Position numbers and translations under genes: made by a program. Below the pieces are notes generated by a model. That model was not told where the DNA came from. It worked only from the letters and a program-made list of their open reading frames with translations, and did no database searches. A stretch of DNA of 64,000 bases from CAYRDC01 sp964422925. GTDB lineage: Bacteria; Bacteroidota; Bacteroidia; Chitinophagales; S012-47. Shown one piece after another: positions 51,547 through 59,132 of this stretch (position 1 is its first letter; every line of letters starts with the position of its first letter). Location: the NCBI GenBank assembly GCA_964422925.1, contig CAYRDC010000001.1, positions 171,544-235,543 of the forward strand. Direction: 5' to 3'.

Positions 51547-53090
51547 AACACATAAAATTTACCGTAGCCCTGGCCGTATTGTTTGGCATGGCCCGGGCCA
51601 GCGCACAGGAAGTGGTTGAATTGCCACTTCCCGATGCCAACAAGATCATTGTCCGGCTGATGTTCCGCAACGGCTCGGTCACCGACCCACAGGGTATGGA
51701 AGGGCTGACCTACCTGACCGCTAAACTGATGGCCGGGGGAGGCACGAGCAAGATGACCAAATCGGAAATTGACGATTTTATTTATCCTATGGCCGCTTCT
51801 TATGGCGCATCGGTCGATAAGGAAGTGACGGTGTTTACCTTCCGCTTCCCAACCGATTTTGCCGAAGATTTTTACCCAATACTCAAAGGCCTGATCCTGG
51901 AGCCGTCCTTTACCGAAAGCGATTTCACCCGGGTGAAGATGCAACAAACAAACTTTGTCACCCGGGGCGTGCGCAACAGCTCGGATGAAGACTACAGCAA
52001 ATATGTACTAGAGGATTTTCTTTATGCAGGAACGCCTTATGCACATATGGTACAGGGTACAGTATCAGGAGTTGAAAACATTACGCTCGAAGCAGCCAAA
52101 GAACATTACCGGCAGTATTTTACGCGCAACAACCTGCTGATCGGCATTGCCGGCAATTATTCGGAAGATTTCCTGAACCGTCTCCGGGAAGACATGGCAT
52201 CCCTGCCGGACACGGAACCCGAACTACCCGAAATCAGCAACCCGTCCATGCCGGATGGCATCAACGTGCGCATTGTCAGCAAGCCCGATGCCTTCGGTTC
52301 TGCAATTTATATGGGTTATCCGCTTCCAATTACAAGGGCAGATGATGATTTTGCCGCCCTGATGATTGCCAACAGCTATATGGGCGAGCACCGGAAGTCC
52401 TACGGGGTTTTGTATAACAAAATCCGGGAAACACGGTCCATGAACTATGGAGACTATTCCTATATCGAATGGTATCCTAATGGCTCCAGCCAAATGCTGC
52501 CAATCAGCGGATTTCCGCGCCATGCCCAGTATTGTTCTATCTGGATTCGTCCCGTGCAAACGGCTGCCGGCCTACGCAGCCAGTACCCGGAGCTTTCCGG
52601 TTTGAAACTGGGGCACGCCCATTTCGCCATTCGCATGGCCCTCTACCAGTTCGACAAACTGATCCGCGAGGGAATGAGCCAGGAAGATTTTGAGCTAACG
52701 CGCGACTTCCTCCGATCTTACATGAAACTGTATATCAAAACCCCGGAAGAACGGTTGGGCTACCTGATGGATTCCCGCTTTTACGGACGCGAAGATTTTA
52801 TTTCCGAAATGGATGCCCTGCTCGAAAAAGTCACCCTGGAAGATGTCAATAAGGCTATCCGTAAATACTTCCAGATTGACAATATGGATATTGCCATCAT
52901 TACAAACCCGGAGGAAGCCGAAGCTTTGAAAGAAAGCCTGCTGAGCAATGCCCCTTCACCCATGAGCTACAGCAATGTGGTGAAGGAATCGCTGCCGGAT
53001 GAGATTTTCGAGGAAGACAAAGTGGTGGAGAAATTCCCGCTGAACATCCGCAGCGTGGAAATCGTGGATACCAAAGATACCTTTCAGTAA
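51543..53090 (+). CDS. M16 family protein, inactive partner subunit
   Basis: A 515-aa exported protein (signal cleavage near ARASAQ) with the M16 fold pattern: VRLMFRNGSVTDPQGMEGLT at the N-terminus, EAAKEHYRQYFTRNNLLIGI in the middle and a glycine-rich-loop region later. Where the active subunit has HxxEH, this one reads LTYLTAKLM with no His or Glu, so it cannot bind zinc. It should pair with the upstream subunit. A bidirectional terminator follows. Confidence 0.92.
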   Translation: MKHIKFTVALAVLFGMARASAQEVVELPLPDANKIIVRLMFRNGSVTDPQGMEGLTYLTAKLMAGGGTSKMTKSEIDDFIYPMAASYGASVDKEVTVFTFRFPTDFAEDFYPILKGLILEPSFTESDFTRVKMQQTNFVTRGVRNSSDEDYSKYVLEDFLYAGTPYAHMVQGTVSGVENITLEAAKEHYRQYFTRNNLLIGIAGNYSEDFLNRLREDMASLPDTEPELPEISNPSMPDGINVRIVSKPDAFGSAIYMGYPLPITRADDDFAALMIANSYMGEHRKSYGVLYNKIRETRSMNYGDYSYIEWYPNGSSQMLPISGFPRHAQYCSIWIRPVQTAAGLRSQYPELSGLKLGHAHFAIRMALYQFDKLIREGMSQEDFELTRDFLRSYMKLYIKTPEERLGYLMDSRFYGREDFISEMDALLEKVTLEDVNKAIRKYFQIDNMDIAIITNPEEAEALKESLLSNAPSPMSYSNVVKESLPDEIFEEDKVVEKFPLNIRSVEIVDTKDTFQ

Positions 53091-53120
53091 ACCGGGCCAT
53101 CCGGTTAAGCGCTAAAAAGA

Positions 53121-53150
53121 ACGGGTTGCCGCCAGGCAACCCGTTTTGTT
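53121..53150. terminator. Bidirectional intrinsic terminator
   Basis: ACGGGTTGCC (53121-53130) and GGCAACCCGT (53135-53144) form a perfect 10-bp stem with a GCCA loop. TTTGTT follows on the plus strand and an A-rich AAAAAGA precedes it. It sits between the ends of the convergent M16 and DUF2541-like genes and can serve both. Confidence 0.92.
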
Positions 53151-53158
53151 CCTTGCTG

Positions 53159-53563
53159 TCAGTGTTTGCCCCACACCACTATGTGAGCCCGGCCGCGCCC
53201 CACGGGCACGGTTTTGTAGTTGACCACAATCTTGCGGATTACCCGTTTGTTTCCGGGCAGGTCAAAAACACGCGTCCACTGGCCGGCTTTGTAATACCTG
53301 TTGATGGCCAGCACCACGTCTTCCCCGTTGCCAAACACCACCCGTGCTTTCAGCACATGGATGGGAGCCTTCAGGATGTGGAATTTCAGTTTGGTGAATA
53401 CACCTTGGGCAGCGGTGACCAGGATTTCGTCATGGTCAACCTGTATGTTTACCGTGCGTTCACCGAGCATAACCCATTTGGAAGCAGTGGGCTTTGCCGG
53501 GGCACAGGAAAGGAATATGCCTGCAACAAGCAGGCTCAGGGCAAGGATGCTCATACGTTTCAT
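53159..53563 (-). CDS. Small lipoprotein, DUF2541-like
   Basis: A 134-aa lipoprotein with lipobox AGIFLSC (Cys 20). The mature part is a single beta-sandwich-like domain. Its pattern (WVMLGERTVN, DEILVTAAQGVFTKLKFHIL, VVFGNGEDVVLAIN, RVFDLPGNKRVIRKIVVNYK) resembles DUF2541 proteins. Function is unknown. It ends 9 bases after the shared terminator. Confidence 0.75.
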   Translation of the reverse strand: MKRMSILALSLLVAGIFLSCAPAKPTASKWVMLGERTVNIQVDHDEILVTAAQGVFTKLKFHILKAPIHVLKARVVFGNGEDVVLAINRYYKAGQWTRVFDLPGNKRVIRKIVVNYKTVPVGRGRAHIVVWGKH

Positions 53564-53643
53564 AGTCTGTGGTTTTATCGGGTCAGAAAAAAATGGTAGC
53601 CTTTTTCCGGGCCGTGGCCCTGCTGCTTAGAGGCTGCCGGAGG

Positions 53644-54837
53644 CTAAGCGTTTAAAACCCCAAGTTTCCTGCCCGTGCGCGTGAAGGCGTCAATGGCCTT
53701 GTCCAGATGGTGCTTTTCATGCGCGGCTGACATTTGTACCCGTATCCGGGCCTGACCTTTGGGCACCACCGGGTAGAAGAACCCGATGACGTAAATGCCT
53801 TCTTTCAGCAGAGCATCCGCCATTTTTTGCGAGAGCACGGCATCGTACAGCATGATGGGCACAATAGGATGTTCGCCCGGTTTAATGTCGAACCCGGCTT
53901 CGGTCATTTTCTGGCGGAAATAAGCTGTGTTGTCCATCAGCTTATCGCGCAAAGCGGTGGTTTCGTTCAGCATATTGAACACTTCAATCGAGGCCCCGGC
54001 AATACTCGGTGCCAGGGTGTTGCTGAAAAGGTAGGGCCTGGAGCGCTGGCGCAGCATGTCAATGATTTCCTGCCGGCCGGCAGTGAAACCGCCCGATGCC
54101 CCGCCCAGGGCCTTGCCCAGGGTGCCGGTGATGATGTCTATCTGCCCGTGCACCCCGCGGTATTCCGGTGTGCCGCGCCCGGTTTTGCCCAGGAAACCCA
54201 TGGCATGGCATTCATCGCTCATCACAATGGCGTCATACTTGTCGGCCAGGGCCCTGATTTCGTCTAGTTTGGCAATGTTGCCGTCCATGGAAAACACCCC
54301 ATCGGTCACGATGATGCGGTTGCGGTGCTTCTGCGCTTCCTTCAGCTTGTCTTCCAGGTCGTTCATGTCGCTGTTTCGGTAGCGGTAGCGGGCGGCCTTG
54401 CAGAGCCGGACCCCGTCAATGATGGAGGCGTGGTTCAACTCGTCCGAGATGATGGCGTCATCCGGGCCGAACAAGGGCTCGAACACCCCGCCATTGGCAT
54501 CGAAAGCTGCGGCATACAGAATGGCATCATCCACCCCCAGGAAATCAGCAATCTTGCGTTCCAGCTCTTTGTGAATATCCTGGGTTCCGCAAATGAAGCG
54601 CACCGAAGACATGCCGTATCCGTGCGTGTCGATGGCCCGTTTGGCGGCTTCGATTACCCGCGGGTGGCTCGAAAGGCCCAAGTAATTGTTGGCGCAGAAG
54701 TTTATCACTTCGCTGCCGTCCTGCAAACGGATATCCGCTCCCTGGGGCGATACAATGATTCTTTCTTCCTTGTACAAACCGGATTGGCGGATTTCTTCCA
54801 GTTCCTGCTGCAGACGTTTTTGCATTGAGGCATACAT
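53644..54837 (-). CDS. kbl: Glycine C-acetyltransferase (2-amino-3-ketobutyrate CoA ligase)
   Basis: A 397-aa PLP alpha-oxoamine synthase that cleaves 2-amino-3-ketobutyrate to glycine and acetyl-CoA in threonine breakdown. Motifs include INFCANNYLGLSSHPRVIEA near residues 45-64, the PLP site VMSDECHAMGFLGKTGRG, and the Schiff-base Lys in TGTLGKALGGASGG. No tdh is adjacent. The ATG at 54837 fits the known N-terminus; upstream in-frame codons are not protein-like. Confidence 0.94.
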   Translation of the reverse strand: MYASMQKRLQQELEEIRQSGLYKEERIIVSPQGADIRLQDGSEVINFCANNYLGLSSHPRVIEAAKRAIDTHGYGMSSVRFICGTQDIHKELERKIADFLGVDDAILYAAAFDANGGVFEPLFGPDDAIISDELNHASIIDGVRLCKAARYRYRNSDMNDLEDKLKEAQKHRNRIIVTDGVFSMDGNIAKLDEIRALADKYDAIVMSDECHAMGFLGKTGRGTPEYRGVHGQIDIITGTLGKALGGASGGFTAGRQEIIDMLRQRSRPYLFSNTLAPSIAGASIEVFNMLNETTALRDKLMDNTAYFRQKMTEAGFDIKPGEHPIVPIMLYDAVLSQKMADALLKEGIYVIGFFYPVVPKGQARIRVQMSAAHEKHHLDKAIDAFTRTGRKLGVLNA

Positions 54838-54996
54838 AATTTTGCGGGTTTTCAAGTTTGTAATGGGTGAAATTAATTGAAAGCCGCTGATTAAGCAAAA
54901 ACATGTTCCGGGAAACGAAGGCCCGGGCGCCAAATCATAATGTTTGGCTATTTTCGTTGTCGTTACACACAATAACAGGTGCCAACAAGGAATTTT

Positions 54997-56913
54997 ATGA
55001 TGAAACTGAAATCCTATGAGCCGGGCTGGTTTTCCGGGTTCATTGTGACGATATACCTGATGCTGGGAATTGGAAACGGACCGGTTTGCGCCCAGTCCGT
55101 TTTATGGCGTATCGAGGGAAATAACCTGAATGAACCTTCCTATATTTTGGGTATAGCTCCGCTGGCCGATCCCCATACTTTGAATCTAAATGATACCTTC
55201 TTTTACTGCTTGAACCAATGCCAATCCGTGGCGGTCACCCAGCAAGCGGATTCTCTTTTCAACCGCCTGGATTCTTCTTTGGTTATGCCGGATGACAGAA
55301 GCCTGGAAAAAATGCTCAATGCCGTGGCCTTTCAATGGCTCGACCTCCTGGTTTCCCAGTATACCGGGCTGACGGTTTGGGAATTTGTGCACCACAATCC
55401 TATTTGGCTGAGGCAATACTTGGAAGCGTTGAAATTAAAACAAGCGGCAATCGGAAACCTGCCAGCCTTTGTCACCCTGCTGGCCCGGGAACAGGGCAAA
55501 CCAGTGCGCCTGCTTTCTTCAGCCGGGTGGTTCCAAGAAATGCTGACCCGGTATCCCTTCGAAATGCAGGCCGATATGTTATCTTCCTTTTTCGGCCAGA
55601 TGGAAGACCAATTCCGGGAGCAATACCTGTACTATTACCTGAACGGGGATTTGGCGGGCCTGAAAAACTGGCTTTCCCAGGAGGAACACTATGAATACTT
55701 CCTGGCCCGTTACCACGACCCGGTGACCGGCCTGGCGGTGGATATCCAGGACCTGATTCACCGGGAACCGGCTTTTATTATGGTCGATGCCCCGGTTATT
55801 CCCGGAAAAAACGGCCTGAAACAGCGCCTGGAACGGATGGGCTATACCCTGCAACCTGTTGAAACCGGACTTCGGTACAAAGGATCTTTTATCCCGGCTG
55901 ACGATACCGTTAACGATACCAGCTTTGTTATCATTGATTCGGTGGTTTACTATCCGCTGAACACGGATTTTGACGATCAGTATTTCCGTAAAAACCTGCC
56001 CGGCTGGTACCCACTGGTTTCCTACAGCGGAGGATTTACGGCCTTCATGCCGGAGAAGCCAGCTGTCTCCATCGACCGGCAAGCGGCCCCGGGCGGTTTC
56101 CGCACCATACACCTGTTCAAGTTCGAAGACCGGGCTACCAACATGTTCAACACTGTTTCCTACAGCGATTACCCGCCCGGCTTTGAGGTGGGGGATGCGG
56201 ACGAGTTCTTCGACCAGCTCATTGCCCATGCCGTTTCATCCATCGGGGGCATACTGCTGGTGGAGCGCAACATTTCCACAGGCTACCTGGCCGGGCGCGA
56301 AATTGAAGTGGCCGTGGACGAAGATTATTTCGTGCGAAGCCGGTTTTACCTGGTGGGCAACCGGCTGTACCAGGTGATGCTGGGCGGGTCCAAACAACGG
56401 GCATACAGCCGGCAGAGCGAAGCCTTCCTGAATTCCCTGCACATTATGAACCAAACCGGGGCGCCCTGGTTTACCCTGAACCTCGGAGCCATGAAATTCG
56501 GACTGCCCGGGGAACCGGAACGAACCGTAAAACCCTATCATTTCGGCAGTGAAACCCTGCGACAATACACCTATGCCTGGAATAACCACCTGGCCAGGCT
56601 GCACTATCTGGTTGCCTACAACAATTACCCGCAGGATGCTGACATCCATCCGGAAACTTTGTTTAACCAACTGGTCTTCAGTAGCACCGACCAGCTGGGC
56701 GGGTACCTGATCAAAGACGAAGCAATTGACCAGTTTACTTACCCGGGCCGTTACGTGGAAATCGGGACAGACAACGGGATATTTTACCGCATGCTGCTGC
56801 TGTATTTTGACCACCGCCTGTACCAAGTGATGGTGTCAGGCGATGAAGAGGTGGTTTATTCCGGACTGGCCAGCCGGTTGTTTGACCTCGTGGAAATCGG
56901 CCCGTGGCATTAA
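54997..56913 (+). CDS. TraB/GumN-like protein, degenerate, with duplicated C-terminal domain
   Basis: A 638-aa exported protein. Residues about 35-285 follow the TraB/GumN pattern (VLWRIEGNNLNEPSYILG), but the GT(I/M)H motif that should follow reads GIAPL and the later acidic motif is also lost, so it is likely inactive. Residues about 320-490 and 495-638 look like two copies of one domain: compare TVSYSDYPPGFE, GREIEVAV, RLYQVMLGG with LVAYNNYPQDAD, GRYVEIGT, RLYQVMVSG. The ATG at 54997 follows AAGGA. Function is unknown. Confidence 0.72.
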   Translation: MMKLKSYEPGWFSGFIVTIYLMLGIGNGPVCAQSVLWRIEGNNLNEPSYILGIAPLADPHTLNLNDTFFYCLNQCQSVAVTQQADSLFNRLDSSLVMPDDRSLEKMLNAVAFQWLDLLVSQYTGLTVWEFVHHNPIWLRQYLEALKLKQAAIGNLPAFVTLLAREQGKPVRLLSSAGWFQEMLTRYPFEMQADMLSSFFGQMEDQFREQYLYYYLNGDLAGLKNWLSQEEHYEYFLARYHDPVTGLAVDIQDLIHREPAFIMVDAPVIPGKNGLKQRLERMGYTLQPVETGLRYKGSFIPADDTVNDTSFVIIDSVVYYPLNTDFDDQYFRKNLPGWYPLVSYSGGFTAFMPEKPAVSIDRQAAPGGFRTIHLFKFEDRATNMFNTVSYSDYPPGFEVGDADEFFDQLIAHAVSSIGGILLVERNISTGYLAGREIEVAVDEDYFVRSRFYLVGNRLYQVMLGGSKQRAYSRQSEAFLNSLHIMNQTGAPWFTLNLGAMKFGLPGEPERTVKPYHFGSETLRQYTYAWNNHLARLHYLVAYNNYPQDADIHPETLFNQLVFSSTDQLGGYLIKDEAIDQFTYPGRYVEIGTDNGIFYRMLLLYFDHRLYQVMVSGDEEVVYSGLASRLFDLVEIGPWH

Positions 56914-56925
56914 AGGGCGGCCGTC

Positions 56926-57843
56926 CTATTCTTCCGCGAAAAATTGGTATTCATATACCGTCCGGTGTTTACTGGCTATGCCGGTATAGGGGTTGAACCG
57001 GAAAAATATATCCGCTTTCAGCAGGCCGTCTTCATACACATAGTCGTAGCGCTGGATGAGAATCCCGTTGCCATCATAATGCTCGCGGAACACCACTTTC
57101 CCGTCTTTTCCGAAAGCCCGTTTCATGTGCCAGCTTTCCTCCGGGGTGAACAGGTCGGTGTACTGCGATTCCACCACGCGGCCCTCGCTGTCGAACACAT
57201 CCAGGGTTTCGAACCGGATTTCCCCGCTGTCGAGCACGGCCAGACCCTTGTGCCTGCCGGGGTCTGAATAGTCAATGCGGAGGGTGTAGTTCTGTTCCGG
57301 TTCGTCCGGGAACTCCACGCGCTGTTCAGCCAGCCGTCCGGCCTCGTCATATCGGTTCCTGACTTCCCGGGTCAAGCGGCCGTCTTCATCAAAATGCTGC
57401 TCACGGCTCACGCGGCCCTTTGCCTCGTATTCGTATACCTGGCGGCTCACCAGCTGCCCGTCTTCATCATATTCGGCTTGCTCGGTCATGTCCCCGTCCG
57501 CGTTGCGCACGGCCACCACCTTGTCGCCCGGCTCACCGTCATAGTAGCGCACTTCCTCGGTGACACCCCGGGCATCGTCATGGGTGACCTTCACGCCTTC
57601 TTTCGTGCCGTTCAGCACAAAGGAGCGTTCCTGGCTCACCAGGCGGTTCTTTTCATCATAGCGGTTGACCACCACTTCCTCCTCGCGGCCATCTTCGGTA
57701 TAGCTTACCTGGCGGATGATGTTGCCCTGTTCGTCAAATTCTTCCACCGAGCGGATGTATTTGCGGAAATCCTGTGCGCGCAATACCCCGAACTGTTCGA
57801 AGTCGTAGGTGTAGGAAGTGATGCTTTTTACCTTTCGCTCCAT
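56926..57843 (-). CDS. YD-repeat-like protein without export signal
   Basis: A 305-aa acidic protein built of short repeats of the form ..YDE.GRLV.. and ..FDEDGRLTRE.. (for example NRYDEKNRLVSQE, AEYDEDGQLVSRQ, EQHFDEDGRLTREV, DVFDSEGRVVES). This is like RHS/YD or MORN_2-type beta repeats. The ATG at 57843 has no signal peptide, so it is predicted to be cytoplasmic, unlike most YD proteins. Upstream in-frame sequence is an extension into the next gene and is not used. Confidence 0.75.
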   Translation of the reverse strand: MERKVKSITSYTYDFEQFGVLRAQDFRKYIRSVEEFDEQGNIIRQVSYTEDGREEEVVVNRYDEKNRLVSQERSFVLNGTKEGVKVTHDDARGVTEEVRYYDGEPGDKVVAVRNADGDMTEQAEYDEDGQLVSRQVYEYEAKGRVSREQHFDEDGRLTREVRNRYDEAGRLAEQRVEFPDEPEQNYTLRIDYSDPGRHKGLAVLDSGEIRFETLDVFDSEGRVVESQYTDLFTPEESWHMKRAFGKDGKVVFREHYDGNGILIQRYDYVYEDGLLKADIFFRFNPYTGIASKHRTVYEYQFFAEE

Positions 57844-57922
57844 GGCTGCCGTTTTGAAAAAGGCAAAGTTAGGGTTTGGGGCGCATTTGGCAGCTGATGA
57901 GTAAAAAGCAAAGGATGGGTTA

Positions 57923-59086
57923 TTATCTTGGGAGATGTTTTTCCAGAAAAGTTTGTAAAGAGCAACGAATGATACCGGAGGCAATTGTGGCTTCCTTTCC
58001 TTCAGGGGTGATAATAAAGTTTTTCCTGGTTTCCAGATCATTAAAAGCCAGGCGGGTTCCACGCTCCGGTTTGGCTGATGCAGAAAGTTTGATTTCAATG
58101 CCGATAGCTGGTCTGCCGTCTTCAACCAAAACCAAATCGCATTCAGTCCCGTCCTGTGTACGGTAAAAATAAAATTCAACTGACGGCACTGCGCAGGCAA
58201 TGATTTGATTTATAACATAGGTTTCCCAACTTGGCCCAACCCCAGGATGCCTGAATAAAGATTCCATCTGGCGGATACCCAACAGAAAATGCAATATTCC
58301 GGTATCGGTAAAATAGATTTTCGGGGTTTTTATCAGGCGCTTTTTTGCGTTGCTGAACCAGGGTTTTAATCGCCTGATCAGATATGCGTGCTCCAAATAG
58401 TCAATAATATTTTTTACAATAGGAACACTCACACCCAGGCTCGAGGACAGTTGTGACATATTCAAAGGTCCTGCATGATTGGCACTTAGCATATACAACA
58501 ACCGGGAAACCGTAGCGGGTGAGGTGCCCAACCCAAGGTTGGGCAATTCTCTTTCCGTGTAACTCCTGATAAATGATTGTTGCCAGGCCAGCCAGAGTTC
58601 GGGGTCATTGATTTGAAATGCCTCCGGAAAACCTCCTTTTAACCAATGATTGTTTTGATTGCCTTGCGGTAAGATTTCAAGCAGATGAAGGGGATGCAAC
58701 TCGGCAAAGGCAATACGACCAGCCAGGGATTCTGAACTGTCCTGCAACAAAACGGGACTGGCCGAGCCCAGTAAAAGAAACCGGCCTGGTTTCCGGTTCC
58801 GGTCAATAGCTGAACGTAATACGGGGAATAATTCCGGCTCCCGTTGCACTTCATCGATAATCAAACAGTCTTCTTCATGCTCATTGAAATACAGCAAAGG
58901 ATTTTGCTGTAGGATATTCAGGTCAGAAGGATTCTCCAGATCGAGGTAATAGGTTGGTTCACGAATTTGTTTGGCCACCATTCTGGCAAGGGTGGTTTTT
59001 CCTACCTGACGTGGCCCGATTAGTGCAATGGCCGGGAATTGCTGTCGTAATTTCAGGATTCTTTTTGCCAGTGTTCTTTTTATCAT
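57923..59086 (-). CDS. AAA ATPase with DUF4143 domain
   Basis: A 387-aa ATPase with Walker A IGPRQVGKTTLARM at about residues 23-36, Walker B DCLIIDEVQREPELFPVLR near 73-91, and a C-terminal DUF4143 region with winged-helix and nuclease-like segments (TECDLVLVEDGRPAIGIEIK). This family is scattered widely by horizontal transfer and its role is unsettled. It has its own TAAATTTG element ending 5 bases before the ATG, so its message is probably leaderless. Confidence 0.9.
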   Translation of the reverse strand: MIKRTLAKRILKLRQQFPAIALIGPRQVGKTTLARMVAKQIREPTYYLDLENPSDLNILQQNPLLYFNEHEEDCLIIDEVQREPELFPVLRSAIDRNRKPGRFLLLGSASPVLLQDSSESLAGRIAFAELHPLHLLEILPQGNQNNHWLKGGFPEAFQINDPELWLAWQQSFIRSYTERELPNLGLGTSPATVSRLLYMLSANHAGPLNMSQLSSSLGVSVPIVKNIIDYLEHAYLIRRLKPWFSNAKKRLIKTPKIYFTDTGILHFLLGIRQMESLFRHPGVGPSWETYVINQIIACAVPSVEFYFYRTQDGTECDLVLVEDGRPAIGIEIKLSASAKPERGTRLAFNDLETRKNFIITPEGKEATIASGIIRCSLQTFLEKHLPR

Positions 59087-59091
59087 CCCTG

Positions 59092-59099
59092 CAAATTTA
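59092..59099 (-). promoter_or_regulatory. -7 element of the DUF4143 ATPase gene
   Basis: On the minus strand TAAATTTG matches TAnnTTTG and ends 5 bases before the ATG at 59086. The -33 position reads poorly (CCTG). Confidence 0.4.
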
Positions 59100-59132
59100 A
59101 AATAAAACTTTAAAATTGCAGGGTTCCTGTGC

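Noticed and set aside
57844..58200. Upstream in-frame extension of the YD-repeat gene into the DUF4143 ATPase gene.
   Set aside because: The extension overlaps the ATPase 3' end, has no repeats, and a good ATG stands at 57843 where the repeat protein begins.
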